A DNA stretch of 64,000 bases from Sphingomonas taxi (GCA_003240625.1 QFMX01000002.1:248001-312000), one strand, 5' to 3'. Shown: positions 1 through 9,859, numbered from the stretch's first letter. A program made the numbers and translations. The notes: generated by a model not told the origin, from the sequence alone.

Positions 1-1
1 C

Positions 2-1300
2 GAGGGCGTGCCGGTCCCGGTGCCCGACACCGCATTGTCGCTGCGCGGCGAATATTTCCGGGGGAGCGATTTCGCGGGGACTCCCGTGGTGCGCGCCGAC
101 CGGACGATCGACTTTGACTGGGATCGGACGGCACCCGCGCCGGGGATCGATCCGGCCGCGTTCTCGGTGCGCTGGACCGGCACGGTCACCGCACCCGCGG
201 CGGGCGACTATGTGTTCAGGCTCGACGTGCCGCGCTGTTTCGACTGCAAGGGGCATGATCCCTCGCGGTTGTGGATCGACGACAAGCTGGTCGCCGATGA
301 CGATGGCAGCGGGAAGAACGTCGAGGCGGCGGTGACGCTGGCCGCGGGGCCTCACGCTATCCGCGTCGAGCTTGCGCACAGCGGCGAGGATCAGGGGCTG
401 CGGCTGACCTGGACCGCGCCCGCCGATGCGCAGGTCGCGGAAGCCGTTGCCGCGGCGAAGGACGCCGATGCGATCGTCGCGTTCGTTGGGCTGTCGCCCG
501 CGGTCGAGGGCGAGGCGTTGCAGATCGAGGTGGCCGGGTTCTCGGGCGGCGACCGGACCGATATCGGGCTCCCCGCCGCACAGGTTCGGTTGCTCGAAGC
601 GGCCAAGGCGACCGGCAAGCCGCTGGTCGTCGTGTTGATGACCGGGAGCGCGGTCGCGATGACCTGGGCGAAGGCGCATGCCGATGCGATCCTGGTCGGT
701 TGGTATCCGGGTCAGGCTGGCGGTCAGGCGATCGCCGATACGCTGACGGGCAGGAGCAATCCGGGCGGGCGACTGCCGGTGACGTTCTATGCCAAGACGC
801 GCGATCTGCCGGCGTTCATCGACTACAACATGCGCGAGCGGACCTATCGCTACTTCACCGGCACGCCGCTGTGGGGTTTCGGGCACGGGCTGAGCTATAC
901 GCAGTTCGCTTATGCCGCGCCCAAACTCGCGCGCAGCACGATTGCGGCGGGCGAGAGTTTCACGGTCGAGGTGCCGGTGCGCAATACCGGCAAGGTTGCG
1001 GGCGACGAAGTGGTGCAGGCGTATCTCGTGCCGCCCGAGCCGGCGGTGAAGCCACGATTCAACGATCCCGTCCTCCAGCGCCAGCTGGTCGGGTTCAGGC
1101 GCCAGACAGTGAAGCCGGGTCAGACGGCGCGCGTGGCATTTACGATCGATCCACGGGGCATGAGCAGCGTCGATGCGGCGGGAACTCGTCGTGTCGTGCC
1201 GGGCGAATACCGGCTGCATATCGGTGGCGGCCAGCCCGGCGACGGGCCGGGTGTCGATACCGTCTTCACCGTGACGGGAAGCAAGGATTTGCCGAAATGA
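2..1300 (+). CDS. Glycoside hydrolase family 3 enzyme with PA14 insert, C-terminal part
   Basis: The reading frame is open from base 2, so the gene begins upstream of the window and only about 432 C-terminal residues are seen. They start with a PA14 domain (roughly residues 10-140 of the visible part, YFRGSDF to LRLTWTAP). The second half of the GH3 alpha/beta sandwich follows (VVVLMTGSAVAMTW, GWYPGQAGGQAIADTLTG, NPGGRLPVTFY), and then a fibronectin-III-like end (VRNTGKVAGDEVVQAYL). The PA14 island inside the sandwich domain is typical of GH3 beta-glucosidases. GH3 enzymes remove beta-linked glucose, GlcNAc or xylose, and the substrate cannot be told from this part. The stop codon overlaps the next start (ATGA), so the genes are translationally coupled. 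Confidence 0.93.
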   Translation, partial: EGVPVPVPDTALSLRGEYFRGSDFAGTPVVRADRTIDFDWDRTAPAPGIDPAAFSVRWTGTVTAPAAGDYVFRLDVPRCFDCKGHDPSRLWIDDKLVADDDGSGKNVEAAVTLAAGPHAIRVELAHSGEDQGLRLTWTAPADAQVAEAVAAAKDADAIVAFVGLSPAVEGEALQIEVAGFSGGDRTDIGLPAAQVRLLEAAKATGKPLVVVLMTGSAVAMTWAKAHADAILVGWYPGQAGGQAIADTLTGRSNPGGRLPVTFYAKTRDLPAFIDYNMRERTYRYFTGTPLWGFGHGLSYTQFAYAAPKLARSTIAAGESFTVEVPVRNTGKVAGDEVVQAYLVPPEPAVKPRFNDPVLQRQLVGFRRQTVKPGQTARVAFTIDPRGMSSVDAAGTRRVVPGEYRLHIGGGQPGDGPGVDTVFTVTGSKDLPK

Positions 1301-2730
1301 TCGATCGTCGCATGCTCATCGCGGGCGCCGCGGCGCTCGGTGTCGCGGGACCGCTGCGCGCGGCCACATCGTCGTTCGTCAGCAAGCGCCCGAAGCCTGG
1401 CGATCGTCGTTACACCAGCCGCGCGGTCGAGGCAGAGATCGCGCGCGTTTCGGCGAAGATCGCCGATCCCGAGCTCGCGTGGATGTTCGCGAATTGCTAT
1501 CCGAACACACTCGACACGACGGTGTTCATGGGCGCGGTCGACGGCAAGCCCGATGCGTTCGTGATCACCGGCGACATCGACTGCATGTGGCTGCGCGACA
1601 GCTCGGCGCAGGTCCATCCGTACCTCCCGCTCGCCAAGCGCGACCCGGCGTTGCGGACGCTGTTCCGCGGGCTGATCGCGCGGCAGGCGCGGTGCATCCT
1701 GATCGACCCTTACGCGAACGCGTTCATGCACGACCCGTCGGCGAAAACGAATCTGAGCTGGTCGCTGACCGACGATACGGTGATGAAGCCGGGCGTCGGT
1801 GAGCGGAAGTGGGAGGTGGATTCGCTCTGCTATCCGATGTGGATCGCGCATGCGTATTGGCAGGCGACCGGCGATACCGTCCCGTTCGACGCGCTGTGGG
1901 CGGACGGCGCGCGCGCGTCGATCCGGACGTTCCGCGAGCAGCAGCGCAAGGACGGGCCGGGGCCGTATCGCTTTCGCCGGTCGTCGCCGATTGTCGGGGA
2001 AAGCATGCCGCTCGACGGCTATGGTCCGCCGTCGCGGCCTATCGGACTGATCCATTGCGGCTTCCGGCCGTCGGACGATGCGTGCGTGCTCCCGTTCCTG
2101 ATCCCGTCGAACATCTTCGCGGTCCGCGCGCTGCGCCAGTTGGCGGAACTCGCGACGCGCGTGCGGCGCGATGCGGTGCTGGCGGCGGATGCGAGCGCGC
2201 TGGCGGACGAGGTCGAAGCGGCGTTGCGGCTGCACGGACTGACCAAAGGCGCGGACGGCCAGCCGGTCTGGGCGTATGAGGTCGATGGCTATGGCAACGC
2301 GATCTTCATGGACGACGCCAATGTGCCGAGCCTGTCGGGGCTGGCCTATCTAGGCGCGGTGAAGGCCGACGATCCGCTCTGGCGGCGCACGGCCGCGCGC
2401 GCGTGGAGCAAGGACAACGCGTATTTCTTCACCGGCAAGGCGGCGGAGGGGATCGGCAGTCCGCATACCGGCTTGCGCGAAATCTGGCCGATGTCGATCG
2501 TGATGCACGCGTTGAACGCGCTCGAGACTGGCGACGACGCGACCGTCGCGCGATCGCTGGCCGCGCTGAAGGCGACGCATGGCGGCACCGGGTTCATGCA
2601 TGAGTCCTTCAACCAAGATGAGGGCGCGAAATTTACCCGCGCCTGGTTCGCTTGGGCCAACGGGCTGTTCGGCGAGCTGGTCGTCGACATCGCCGCCAAA
2701 CGCCCCGCCCTTCTCGGAGTCCGCGCATGA
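1297..2730 (+). CDS. Glycoside hydrolase family 125 exo-alpha-1,6-mannosidase-like protein
   Basis: This 477-residue protein matches the GH125 (formerly DUF1237) family, metal-independent exo-alpha-1,6-mannosidases. Characteristic stretches are ITGDIDCMWLRDSSAQVHPY, HCGFRPSDDACVLPFLIPSN, GLREIWPMSI and GTGFMHESFN. The Glu in MHESF probably belongs to the catalytic pair, judging from the family. The N-terminus MIDRRMLIAGAAALG looks like a twin-arginine leader, so export to the periplasm is likely. The ATG at 1297 overlaps the GH3 stop; longer upstream starts would read through the GH3 gene in another frame. It sits between GH3 and GH92, as expected for degradation of a mannosylated glycan. Confidence 0.92.
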   Translation: MIDRRMLIAGAAALGVAGPLRAATSSFVSKRPKPGDRRYTSRAVEAEIARVSAKIADPELAWMFANCYPNTLDTTVFMGAVDGKPDAFVITGDIDCMWLRDSSAQVHPYLPLAKRDPALRTLFRGLIARQARCILIDPYANAFMHDPSAKTNLSWSLTDDTVMKPGVGERKWEVDSLCYPMWIAHAYWQATGDTVPFDALWADGARASIRTFREQQRKDGPGPYRFRRSSPIVGESMPLDGYGPPSRPIGLIHCGFRPSDDACVLPFLIPSNIFAVRALRQLAELATRVRRDAVLAADASALADEVEAALRLHGLTKGADGQPVWAYEVDGYGNAIFMDDANVPSLSGLAYLGAVKADDPLWRRTAARAWSKDNAYFFTGKAAEGIGSPHTGLREIWPMSIVMHALNALETGDDATVARSLAALKATHGGTGFMHESFNQDEGAKFTRAWFAWANGLFGELVVDIAAKRPALLGVRA

Positions 2731-5036
2731 TCACTCGCCGTATGCTCCTCGCCGGTAGCGGTGCGCTTGCGCTGACCGCGCGCACGACTTTCGCCGCCAA
2801 GCCCCGCACCACGACGGCGCCCGATCTGTTTGTCGGGACCGGCGGCCACGGCCACACCTATCCGGGCGCGACGCTGCCGTTCGGGATGGTGCAGCTCAGC
2901 CCCGATACCGATGTCGAGCGCTGGGATGCGTGCTCGGGCTATCACCGCACCGACACGTCGATCATCGGGTTCAGCCACACGCATCTGTCGGGCACTGGGA
3001 TCGGCGACATGCTCGACGTGCTGGTGGTGCCGACGCGCGGTCCGGTCCAGCTGACCCCCGGCACGCTCGAAGATCCCGGTGCGGGCTATCGCCAGCGTTT
3101 TTCCGATGAGCATGCGGAGCCCGGTTACTACCGTGTGGCGCTGGAAACGGGTGTCCGTGCGGAACTCACCGTCACCGAGCGGACCGGCATCCAGCGCCAC
3201 GTCTTCCCGCGCGGCGCAGGGCATGTCCTGATCGATATGTCGCACCTGATCCTCGACGAGTCCGACCGCGGCGTGCTGATCGACGAGGCGTCGCTGGCGA
3301 TCGACGACAGCGGTACGCTGACCGGAAGCCGGCGCGTGTTCCGCTGGGCCAAGGGGCGCCGCATCCACTTCGCGATGCAGGTGTCGCGCAAGCCCGACCG
3401 CATCGTCTTCTACGGCGATGGCGACGTCGCGCAGGCGGACGGCGCACGCGGCGTCGCGGGCAAGAGGGTGAAGGCGGTGCTGCACTATGACGACGCGGGC
3501 GCCGCACCGATCGTGATCCGCACCGGCATCTCCGGGGTCGACGTCGCCGGCGCGCGCGCGAACCTCGCCGCCGAGGCCCGGCACTGGGACTTCGACCGGT
3601 ACCATGCGCAAGCCGCCAAGCGCTGGGCCCCGGCGCTCGCCGCGGTCACCGTCGAGGGTGGGACGTCGGCGCAGCGCACGATCATGGCGAGCGCGCTGTA
3701 TCATGCGCAGCTTGCGCCGACCCTGTTTTCCGATGTCGACGGGCGGTATCTCGGCCTCGACAAACAGGTGCACAGGCTGTCGGGCAAGGATCGCGCGTAC
3801 AGCACCTATTCGATGTGGGACACGTACCGGGCGCTGCACCCGCTGTTGACGTTGATCGAGCCCAAGCGGACCGCCGAGCTGGTCGGCGACCTGATCCGCC
3901 AGACGCAGCAGAGCCGCTATGGCCCGCCCGTTTGGCCGCTCCAGGGGATCGAAACCGGTTGCATGATCGGCTGGCATTCGGTGTCGGTGATGGCGGAGGC
4001 ACGCGCGAAGGGCGTGCGCGCCGACTATGCGGCGGCGTGGCCGAACGTCCGTCGTCGTTCGTTCGATTTCACGATGCCGGATATGGACAACAGCCTCGGG
4101 ATCGAACCCTATGATACGATCGGCTATGTTCCCGCCGACAAGGTGTTCGAGGGGGTCTCGCGCACGCTCGAATATGCGTATGACGATTACGCGTCGGCGC
4201 ATCTGGCCGATGCGGCAGGCGCGACCGCCGATGCGGCGCGGTTGCGCAAGCGGAGCGGGAACTGGCGCAACGTGTTCGATGCGTCGATCGGGTTCGCGCG
4301 GCCGAAGCTTGCGAACGGGACGTGGACCACGCCGTACGATCCGATCGCGCTGGGCCATGCGTCGAAGTGGCGCGATTACACCGAGAGCAATGGCTGGCAG
4401 GCGACGTTCCTCAACCAGCACGACGTCTATGGCCTGATCGCGGCGATGGGCGGCGATGCGAAGTTCGAGCAGAAGCTCGACGGACTGTTCAACGCGCCGT
4501 CGATCCTGCCGAAGGACGCGCCGCCCGACATCAGCGGGCTGGTCGGGCAATATGCGCATGGCAACGAGCCGAGCCACCACGTCGCGTATATGTATGCCTA
4601 TTGCGGCGCGGCGTGGAAGACGCAGGCCATGGTCCGGCGGTTGCTGACCGAGATGTACAAGGACGATCCAGACGGCATCATCGGCAACGACGATTGCGGG
4701 CAGATGAGCGCGTGGTTCGTGCTGAGCGCACTCGGGCTGTACCCGGTCGATCCGGTGAGTGCGAACTACGTGCTCGGGTCGCCGCTGTTCGACCGCGCGG
4801 AGATGCGCGTCGGCGCAGGCCGTACTCTCGTCGTCGAGGCGCGCGGCAATGCGGCGGATCGGCCGTATGTCCAGTCGGTGACGTGGAACGGCCGGCCCTG
4901 GACGAAGAGCTGGATCGCGCATGCCGACATCGTTCGCGGCGGGCGTCTCGTGTTCGAAATGGGCGACAAGCCCAACCGTGATTTTGGCCGCGCGCCTGCC
5001 GATCGGCCGCCAGCAACCACCGGAGTTTCGCGATGA
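2727..5036 (+). CDS. Glycoside hydrolase family 92 alpha-mannosidase
   Basis: This 769-residue protein has the hallmarks of GH92, Ca2+-dependent exo-alpha-mannosidases that usually act on alpha-1,2 (also 1,3 or 1,4) linkages. Motifs include GTGGHGHTYPGATLPFGMVQ near the N-terminus, GFSHTHLSGTG, YSMWDTYRALHPL, GNEPSHHVAYMYAY and the C-terminal NDDCGQMSAWFVLSALGLYP. The leader MITRRMLLAGSGALALTA carries a twin arginine followed by a hydrophobic stretch and a likely cleavage site after TTFA. Length is normal for the family. The start overlaps the GH125 stop (ATGA) and the stop overlaps the GH29 start in the same way. Confidence 0.95.
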   Translation: MITRRMLLAGSGALALTARTTFAAKPRTTTAPDLFVGTGGHGHTYPGATLPFGMVQLSPDTDVERWDACSGYHRTDTSIIGFSHTHLSGTGIGDMLDVLVVPTRGPVQLTPGTLEDPGAGYRQRFSDEHAEPGYYRVALETGVRAELTVTERTGIQRHVFPRGAGHVLIDMSHLILDESDRGVLIDEASLAIDDSGTLTGSRRVFRWAKGRRIHFAMQVSRKPDRIVFYGDGDVAQADGARGVAGKRVKAVLHYDDAGAAPIVIRTGISGVDVAGARANLAAEARHWDFDRYHAQAAKRWAPALAAVTVEGGTSAQRTIMASALYHAQLAPTLFSDVDGRYLGLDKQVHRLSGKDRAYSTYSMWDTYRALHPLLTLIEPKRTAELVGDLIRQTQQSRYGPPVWPLQGIETGCMIGWHSVSVMAEARAKGVRADYAAAWPNVRRRSFDFTMPDMDNSLGIEPYDTIGYVPADKVFEGVSRTLEYAYDDYASAHLADAAGATADAARLRKRSGNWRNVFDASIGFARPKLANGTWTTPYDPIALGHASKWRDYTESNGWQATFLNQHDVYGLIAAMGGDAKFEQKLDGLFNAPSILPKDAPPDISGLVGQYAHGNEPSHHVAYMYAYCGAAWKTQAMVRRLLTEMYKDDPDGIIGNDDCGQMSAWFVLSALGLYPVDPVSANYVLGSPLFDRAEMRVGAGRTLVVEARGNAADRPYVQSVTWNGRPWTKSWIAHADIVRGGRLVFEMGDKPNRDFGRAPADRPPATTGVSR

Positions 5037-7012
5037 CCTTGGATTTGAACCGCCGCGCGTTGATCGCGGGTACGCTCGCTACCGCGGCTGCCGGTCGCGC
5101 GAACGCCGCCGCCCCGGTCGGTGCGCCAGCTCCGTGGGGCGCAACGCCGAGCGTCCGCCAACTCGCGTGGCACAAGCGCGAGCGCTACGGCTTCGTCCAC
5201 TTCACGCTGAACACCTGGACCGACAAGGAATGGGGCTATGGCGACGAGGATCCCAAGCTGTTCGACCCGACCGCGTTCGATCCGGACCAGATCGTCGCAG
5301 CGGCGAAAAGCGCGGGGCTGACCGGGCTCGTCCTGACCGCCAAGCATCATGACGGGTTCTGCCTCTGGCCGACCAAACTCACCGAGCATTGCATCCGCAA
5401 CAGCCCGTACAAGGGCGGCAAGGGCGACATCGTCCGCGAGTTGGGCGACGCATGCCGTCGCGGGGGAATTTCCTACGGGCTGTATCTGTCGCCTTGGGAC
5501 CGCAACCGCGCCGATTACGGCACGCCTGCGTATATCGACTATTTCCGTGCGCAGCTGACCGATCTCTGCACCAATTACGGCGAATTGTTCGAGGTGTGGT
5601 TCGACGGCGCGAACGGTGGCGACGGCTATTATGGCGGCGCGCGCGAGGCGCGGAAGATCGATGCGCCGAAATATTATAACTGGCCGTCGATCATTGCGCT
5701 CGTCCATAAATTGCAGCCGATGGCGTGCACCTTCGATCCGCTCGGCGCGGATATCCGCTGGGTCGGGAACGAGGACGGGCGCGCGGGCGATCCGTGCTGG
5801 CCGACGATGCCCAACCATCCCTATGTGCAGTCCGAAGGCAATTCGGGCGTGCGCGGTGCGCCGCTCTGGTGGCCGGCGGAAACGAACACGTCGATCCGGC
5901 CGGGCTGGTTCTATCATGCCGACGAGGACCTTCAGGTGAAGTCGCCGCAGCGGCTGATGCAGTTCCATGACGAGTCGGTCGGGCGCGGCACCAACATGAT
6001 GCTCAACCTGCCGCCCGATCGTCGCGGGCTGATCGCGGAGCCCGATCTCGCGTCGCTGAAGTCGTTCGGCGATACGTTGCGTGCGAGCTTCAAGACCGAT
6101 CTGGCGAAGGGCGCGGTGGCGAGTGGACCGTCGCGCGGGCCCCGGTTCGCGCCCGGCAACGTGCTCGACGGCAATCCCGACACCTATTGGAGCACGCCCG
6201 ATGCGATGAAGACGCCGTCGCTGGTGCTCGACCTGCCGCCGGGACGCCGCTTCGACCTGATCCGGATCCGCGAGGCGCTGGCGCTCGGCGTACGCGTCAC
6301 GAAGTTCGCGATCGATGTGGCGGACGCGAAAGGCGCATGGCGCGAGGTCGCGGTGCACGAGTGTATCGGTGCGCAGCGGATCATCCGCCTGCCCGAGCCG
6401 GTCACCGCGCGCCGCGTGCGGTTGCGGATCGTCGAGGCGCCGGCGTGCCCGGCGATCACCGAGCTGTCGCTGTTCCTGAGCGTCGCGCCCGTGGCGGTCG
6501 CGGCGTCGCAGGCGACGGGCAACAAGATCATCTCGAAGACGGGGTGGACGATCGCGGGCGCGACGCAAGGCGATCCGGCGTCGCTCGATCCCACCAAGGC
6601 GGTGTCGCTGGCAGGTGCGATGAAGCCACCTTTGGCGGGCTCCGAGGCGGTGCTCGACGACGACCTCGCCACCGTCTGGACGACGCCCGCGCCGACCTCG
6701 ACGAGCCCGGTGATGCTGATGATCGACATGGGCAAGGCGGATCAGGTCGCCGGGTTCAGTCTCACGCCGACCCGTCAGGCCTTGCCCGACGCTGGGCCGC
6801 CGGGCCGCTACCGCGTCGAAACGAGCGAGGACGGCAAGACCTGGACGCCGGCGGGCGAGGGCGAGTTCGGCAACATCGCCTATGCCCGCGCGACGCAGCG
6901 CATCACCTTCGCGAAGGCACGCAAGGCGCGGTACCTGATGCTCGGCTTCACGACGGTCGCCACCGCCCAGCCGAAGATGGCGATCGCCGGCATCGGTGCG
7001 TTCCGGCCGTAA
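5033..7012 (+). CDS. Glycoside hydrolase family 29 alpha-L-fucosidase with F5/8 type C-like domain
   Basis: The 659-residue product has a GH29 catalytic domain at about residues 40-350: WHKRERYGFVHFTLNTWTD, LTAKHHDGFCLWPT, and VWFDGANG with the presumed nucleophile Asp. Two C-terminal discoidin/F5-8 type C-like segments follow (around LDGNPDTYWSTPD and LDDDLATVWTTP), probably carbohydrate binding. The N-terminus NRRALIAGTLATAAAGRANA is a convincing twin-arginine signal peptide. The enzyme releases alpha-linked L-fucose, for example from N-glycan cores. It is the last gene of the operon and is followed by a composite inverted repeat that may act on its mRNA 3' end. Confidence 0.95.
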   Translation: MTLDLNRRALIAGTLATAAAGRANAAAPVGAPAPWGATPSVRQLAWHKRERYGFVHFTLNTWTDKEWGYGDEDPKLFDPTAFDPDQIVAAAKSAGLTGLVLTAKHHDGFCLWPTKLTEHCIRNSPYKGGKGDIVRELGDACRRGGISYGLYLSPWDRNRADYGTPAYIDYFRAQLTDLCTNYGELFEVWFDGANGGDGYYGGAREARKIDAPKYYNWPSIIALVHKLQPMACTFDPLGADIRWVGNEDGRAGDPCWPTMPNHPYVQSEGNSGVRGAPLWWPAETNTSIRPGWFYHADEDLQVKSPQRLMQFHDESVGRGTNMMLNLPPDRRGLIAEPDLASLKSFGDTLRASFKTDLAKGAVASGPSRGPRFAPGNVLDGNPDTYWSTPDAMKTPSLVLDLPPGRRFDLIRIREALALGVRVTKFAIDVADAKGAWREVAVHECIGAQRIIRLPEPVTARRVRLRIVEAPACPAITELSLFLSVAPVAVAASQATGNKIISKTGWTIAGATQGDPASLDPTKAVSLAGAMKPPLAGSEAVLDDDLATVWTTPAPTSTSPVMLMIDMGKADQVAGFSLTPTRQALPDAGPPGRYRVETSEDGKTWTPAGEGEFGNIAYARATQRITFAKARKARYLMLGFTTVATAQPKMAIAGIGAFRP

Positions 7013-7024
7013 GCTGCACACCTC

Positions 7025-7150
7025 GATCCTCCCCCGCCAGGGGGAGGTGGCTGGCCCTCGCCAGACGGAGGGGGAGGACAGGGTAACCGCTGTTCCGTGT
7101 CCTCCCCCTCCGTCACCTTCGGCGACACCTCCCCCTGGCGGGGGAGAATC
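7025..7150. repeat. Composite inverted repeat, family A, copy 1
   Basis: The outer arms TCCTCCCCCGCCAGGGGGAG and its complement enclose two non-identical inner arms. The left inner arm contains the small hairpin CTGGC-CCTC-GCCAG (type x), the right one CGTCACCTTCGGCGAC (type y). Further copies are at 34368, 41811 and 53069. It lies between the fucosidase and the FAD protein, both on the plus strand. Confidence 0.9.
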
Positions 7151-7216
7151 GCGAGGGCTGGGCTAGCCGGCTCCGATCGGGCATGGCTTCCCGCGGTAGG
7201 ACGGGTGAGCGAACAG

Positions 7217-8611
7217 ATGGACGAGCGTACGACGATGCCGCGGATTGCGGGCCCCGAGGATCATGTCGTGGTCGTCGGCGGCGGGTTCTCCGGCACACTG
7301 TTCGCGGTCAACCTGATGCGCCACGAGGGCCCGCGCGTGAGCCTGATCGAGCGCCGCGACCGGCAGCTCGCACGCGGCGTCGCGTATAGTGCAGCGCATC
7401 CCGACCACCTGCTCAACGTCCGCGCGGGCAACATGAGCGCGCTGCCCGACGATCCCGATCATTTCGTCCGTTGGCTCGAAGCGCACGGCAAGGGCGACCG
7501 CAAGACCTTCGTCCCGCGCACCACCTATGGTGCGTATCTGCGCGAACTGCTCGACGCGGCGATCGCGGACTCGAACGGCCGGCTGGTGCATGTCGAGGGC
7601 GAGGTCTGCGCGATCGAGCCGGTCGAGGGCGACGGCGTCACACTGACGATGGCCGACGGGGGGGCGATCGCCGCCGATACCGCCGTCCTCGCGCTCGGCA
7701 ATCTGCCACCGCACACGCCGCCGGGCTTGAAGCCGAAGGCCCTGCCGGCGGGCGTGTATTGCGCAGACCCGTGGGCGGCCGATCTCGCCGAAGGGTTGGG
7801 CGCTGACGATACCGTCGTGCTGGTCGGAACCGGGCTGACCGCGATCGACGCGGCGCTGTTGCTCGATGCGCAGGGATTCGCAGGCCACATCCTCGCCACA
7901 TCGCGCCGCGGATTGTCGCCCCGCCGCCATGTCGACGGCGCCCCCGCGCACCGCGGCGTGTCGGACAAGCCGCAGGGCGGGCTGACCGACCTCGTCCGCC
8001 ATGTCCGTGCAAGGGCTGAAGTCGAAGGCTGGCGATGCGCTGTCGACGAGCTTCGCCCGGTCACGCAGATGCTGTGGTCGGCAGCGTCGCAAGACCTGCG
8101 CGGCCGTTTCCTCCGTCATCTGCGCCCCTATTGGGACGTCCATCGCCACCGCCTCGCACCGGCCGTCGCCGACCGCGTCGAGGCGCTTGTCGCGACCGGC
8201 CGACTGACCTTCGCAGCGGGCAAGATCGTCTCCGCCGAGGCCGACGGACCGCAGGCAAAGCTGACCTGGCGACCACGCGGCGAAACCGCCACCGTCGTTA
8301 CACGCGCCGCGCGGATCGTGAACTGCACCGGGCCGCAGGGCGATCTGTTGCGCTCCGAGGAGCCGCTCGTGAAGCATCTGCTCGCCGCCGGGCTGATCCG
8401 ACCCGATCCGCTGCGGCTCGGCGTCGACGTCGATGCGCAATCGCGGGCGATCCGGGCGGACGGTACGCCCGACGACCGGATCCACTGCATCGGCCCGATG
8501 ACCCGCGGCGGGCTGTGGGAAGTGGTCGCCGTGCCCGACATCCGCGTCCAGAGCTGGGACCTCGCGCGCCGGCTGTCGAACGCGCAATGGGTCGGCGGGG
8601 AAGGGCTGTGA
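7217..8611 (+). CDS. FAD/NAD(P)-binding protein (NAD_binding_9 type)
   Basis: The protein is about 464 residues. A Rossmann motif VVVVGGGFSGTLFAVNLMR lies close to the N-terminus, followed by RGVAYSAAHPDHLLNVRAGN, and a second dinucleotide-binding motif VLVGTGLTAIDAALLL lies mid-protein. This is the layout of the uncharacterised FAD-NAD(P)-binding family. The substrate is unknown. The ATG at 7217 was chosen because longer starts run into the family A repeat; GTG 7205 and ATG 7232 are alternatives. The stop overlaps the nhaA GTG start (GTGA), so the two are co-translated, though no functional link to Na+/H+ exchange is known to me. Confidence 0.85.
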   Translation: MDERTTMPRIAGPEDHVVVVGGGFSGTLFAVNLMRHEGPRVSLIERRDRQLARGVAYSAAHPDHLLNVRAGNMSALPDDPDHFVRWLEAHGKGDRKTFVPRTTYGAYLRELLDAAIADSNGRLVHVEGEVCAIEPVEGDGVTLTMADGGAIAADTAVLALGNLPPHTPPGLKPKALPAGVYCADPWAADLAEGLGADDTVVLVGTGLTAIDAALLLDAQGFAGHILATSRRGLSPRRHVDGAPAHRGVSDKPQGGLTDLVRHVRARAEVEGWRCAVDELRPVTQMLWSAASQDLRGRFLRHLRPYWDVHRHRLAPAVADRVEALVATGRLTFAAGKIVSAEADGPQAKLTWRPRGETATVVTRAARIVNCTGPQGDLLRSEEPLVKHLLAAGLIRPDPLRLGVDVDAQSRAIRADGTPDDRIHCIGPMTRGGLWEVVAVPDIRVQSWDLARRLSNAQWVGGEGL

Positions 8612-9729
8612 GCGCGGTCCGGCGCTTTTTCGCGGGCGATGCGGCGGGGGCCATCGTGCTGCTCGCCGCGACGATCGCGGCGCTGCTCGTCGCCAATTCA
8701 CCACTCGCGCCGGCCTATTTCGCGACGCTTCACCATGAAGTCGCCGGGATGAGCGTCCATCACTGGATCGACGACGGCGCGATGGCGCTGTTCTTCCTGC
8801 TGATCGGGCTGGAGGTGAAGAGCGAGTTCGTCTCGGGGCATCTCTCGACCTGGGGCGAGCGGATCCTGCCCGGCGCGGCGGCGCTCGCGGGGATGGTGGT
8901 GCCGGCGTGCCTCTATCTGCTCGTCAACATGGGCACGCCCGCCAATCTGCGCGGCTGGGCGATCCCGGCGGCGACCGACATCGCGTTCGCGCTCGGCATC
9001 CTGGCCTTGCTTGGATCGCGCGTGCCGACCTCGTTGAAGATATTGCTGACCGCGATCGCGGTGATCGACGACCTGCTCGCGATCCTCGTCATCGCGGTGT
9101 TCTATACCGGCCAGATCGCGTTGCTGCCGTTGCTTGGCGCGGGCGTAGGGCTCGGCGTGCTGGTCATCCTGAACCTGTCGGGGGTGCGGTCGCTGGTGCC
9201 GTATCTGCTGATCGGCGTCGGCATCTGGTATGGCGTCCTGCTGTCGGGCGTCCATGCGACGCTCGCCGGCGTGGCGGTCGCGTTCACGATCCCGCTGCGG
9301 ACGGGGGAGGGGCAACCGCCGCTCAAACGCCTCGAACATGCGCTCCAGCCCTGGTCGAGTTTCCTGATCGTGCCGGCGTTCGGGTTCGCCAATGCGGGCA
9401 TCGCGTTCGGCGGGATGGTGGCGGCGGACGTGATTTCGCCGCTGCCGGCGGGGATTCTGCTCGGGCTGTTCCTCGGCAAACAGATCGGCATTTTCGCGAC
9501 GATCCGCGGGCTCGTGACGTTGCGGCTGGCCGAGGCGCCCAAGAACGCGAATTGGGCGCAGGTGTACGGCATGGCGGTGCTGTGCGGGATCGGCTTCACG
9601 ATGAGCCTGTTCATCGGCGGGCTCGCGTTCGCAGGCGCGCCGCACGCGATGGATTCCGTCAAGATCGGCGTGTTCGCGGGCTCGATCCTGTCGGGTCTGG
9701 CGGGCTGGATGCTGCTGCGCCGGGCGTAA
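8608..9729 (+). CDS. nhaA: Na+/H+ antiporter NhaA
   Basis: This 373-residue inner-membrane antiporter has about 12 hydrophobic segments and is close to the E. coli length (388). Diagnostic stretches are IGLEVKSEFVSGHL, ATDIAFALGIL, and the ion-binding aspartate pair in AVIDDLLAI (Asp154-Asp155). The late GIGFTMSLFIGGLAF is also typical. It exchanges Na+ or Li+ for protons for pH and salt homeostasis. The GTG start at 8608 overlaps the preceding stop; no ATG lies close enough upstream to be better. Confidence 0.95.
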   Translation: MSAVRRFFAGDAAGAIVLLAATIAALLVANSPLAPAYFATLHHEVAGMSVHHWIDDGAMALFFLLIGLEVKSEFVSGHLSTWGERILPGAAALAGMVVPACLYLLVNMGTPANLRGWAIPAATDIAFALGILALLGSRVPTSLKILLTAIAVIDDLLAILVIAVFYTGQIALLPLLGAGVGLGVLVILNLSGVRSLVPYLLIGVGIWYGVLLSGVHATLAGVAVAFTIPLRTGEGQPPLKRLEHALQPWSSFLIVPAFGFANAGIAFGGMVAADVISPLPAGILLGLFLGKQIGIFATIRGLVTLRLAEAPKNANWAQVYGMAVLCGIGFTMSLFIGGLAFAGAPHAMDSVKIGVFAGSILSGLAGWMLLRRA

Positions 9730-9859
9730 TTCCGACAATACTACGCGAAACATACGCGCCGGCCCGGCAATCGATCTCGAATTGCTACGCTCCGCACGCC
9801 TAATTGCCAGTCCTCGCGGCCCGCCACTCTTCCGGCAGGGACCGCGCACGGGGATAGCA

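Noticed and set aside
2346..4922. Minus-strand open frame of about 860 codons opposite GH125/GH92
   Set aside because: Its translation is rich in Arg, His and Asp with no domain motif, and it lies wholly opposite well-supported genes. It is a high-GC shadow.
4766..7021. Minus-strand open frame of about 750 codons opposite GH29
   Set aside because: No signal or domain, and the opposite strand encodes a complete alpha-L-fucosidase with a leader peptide.
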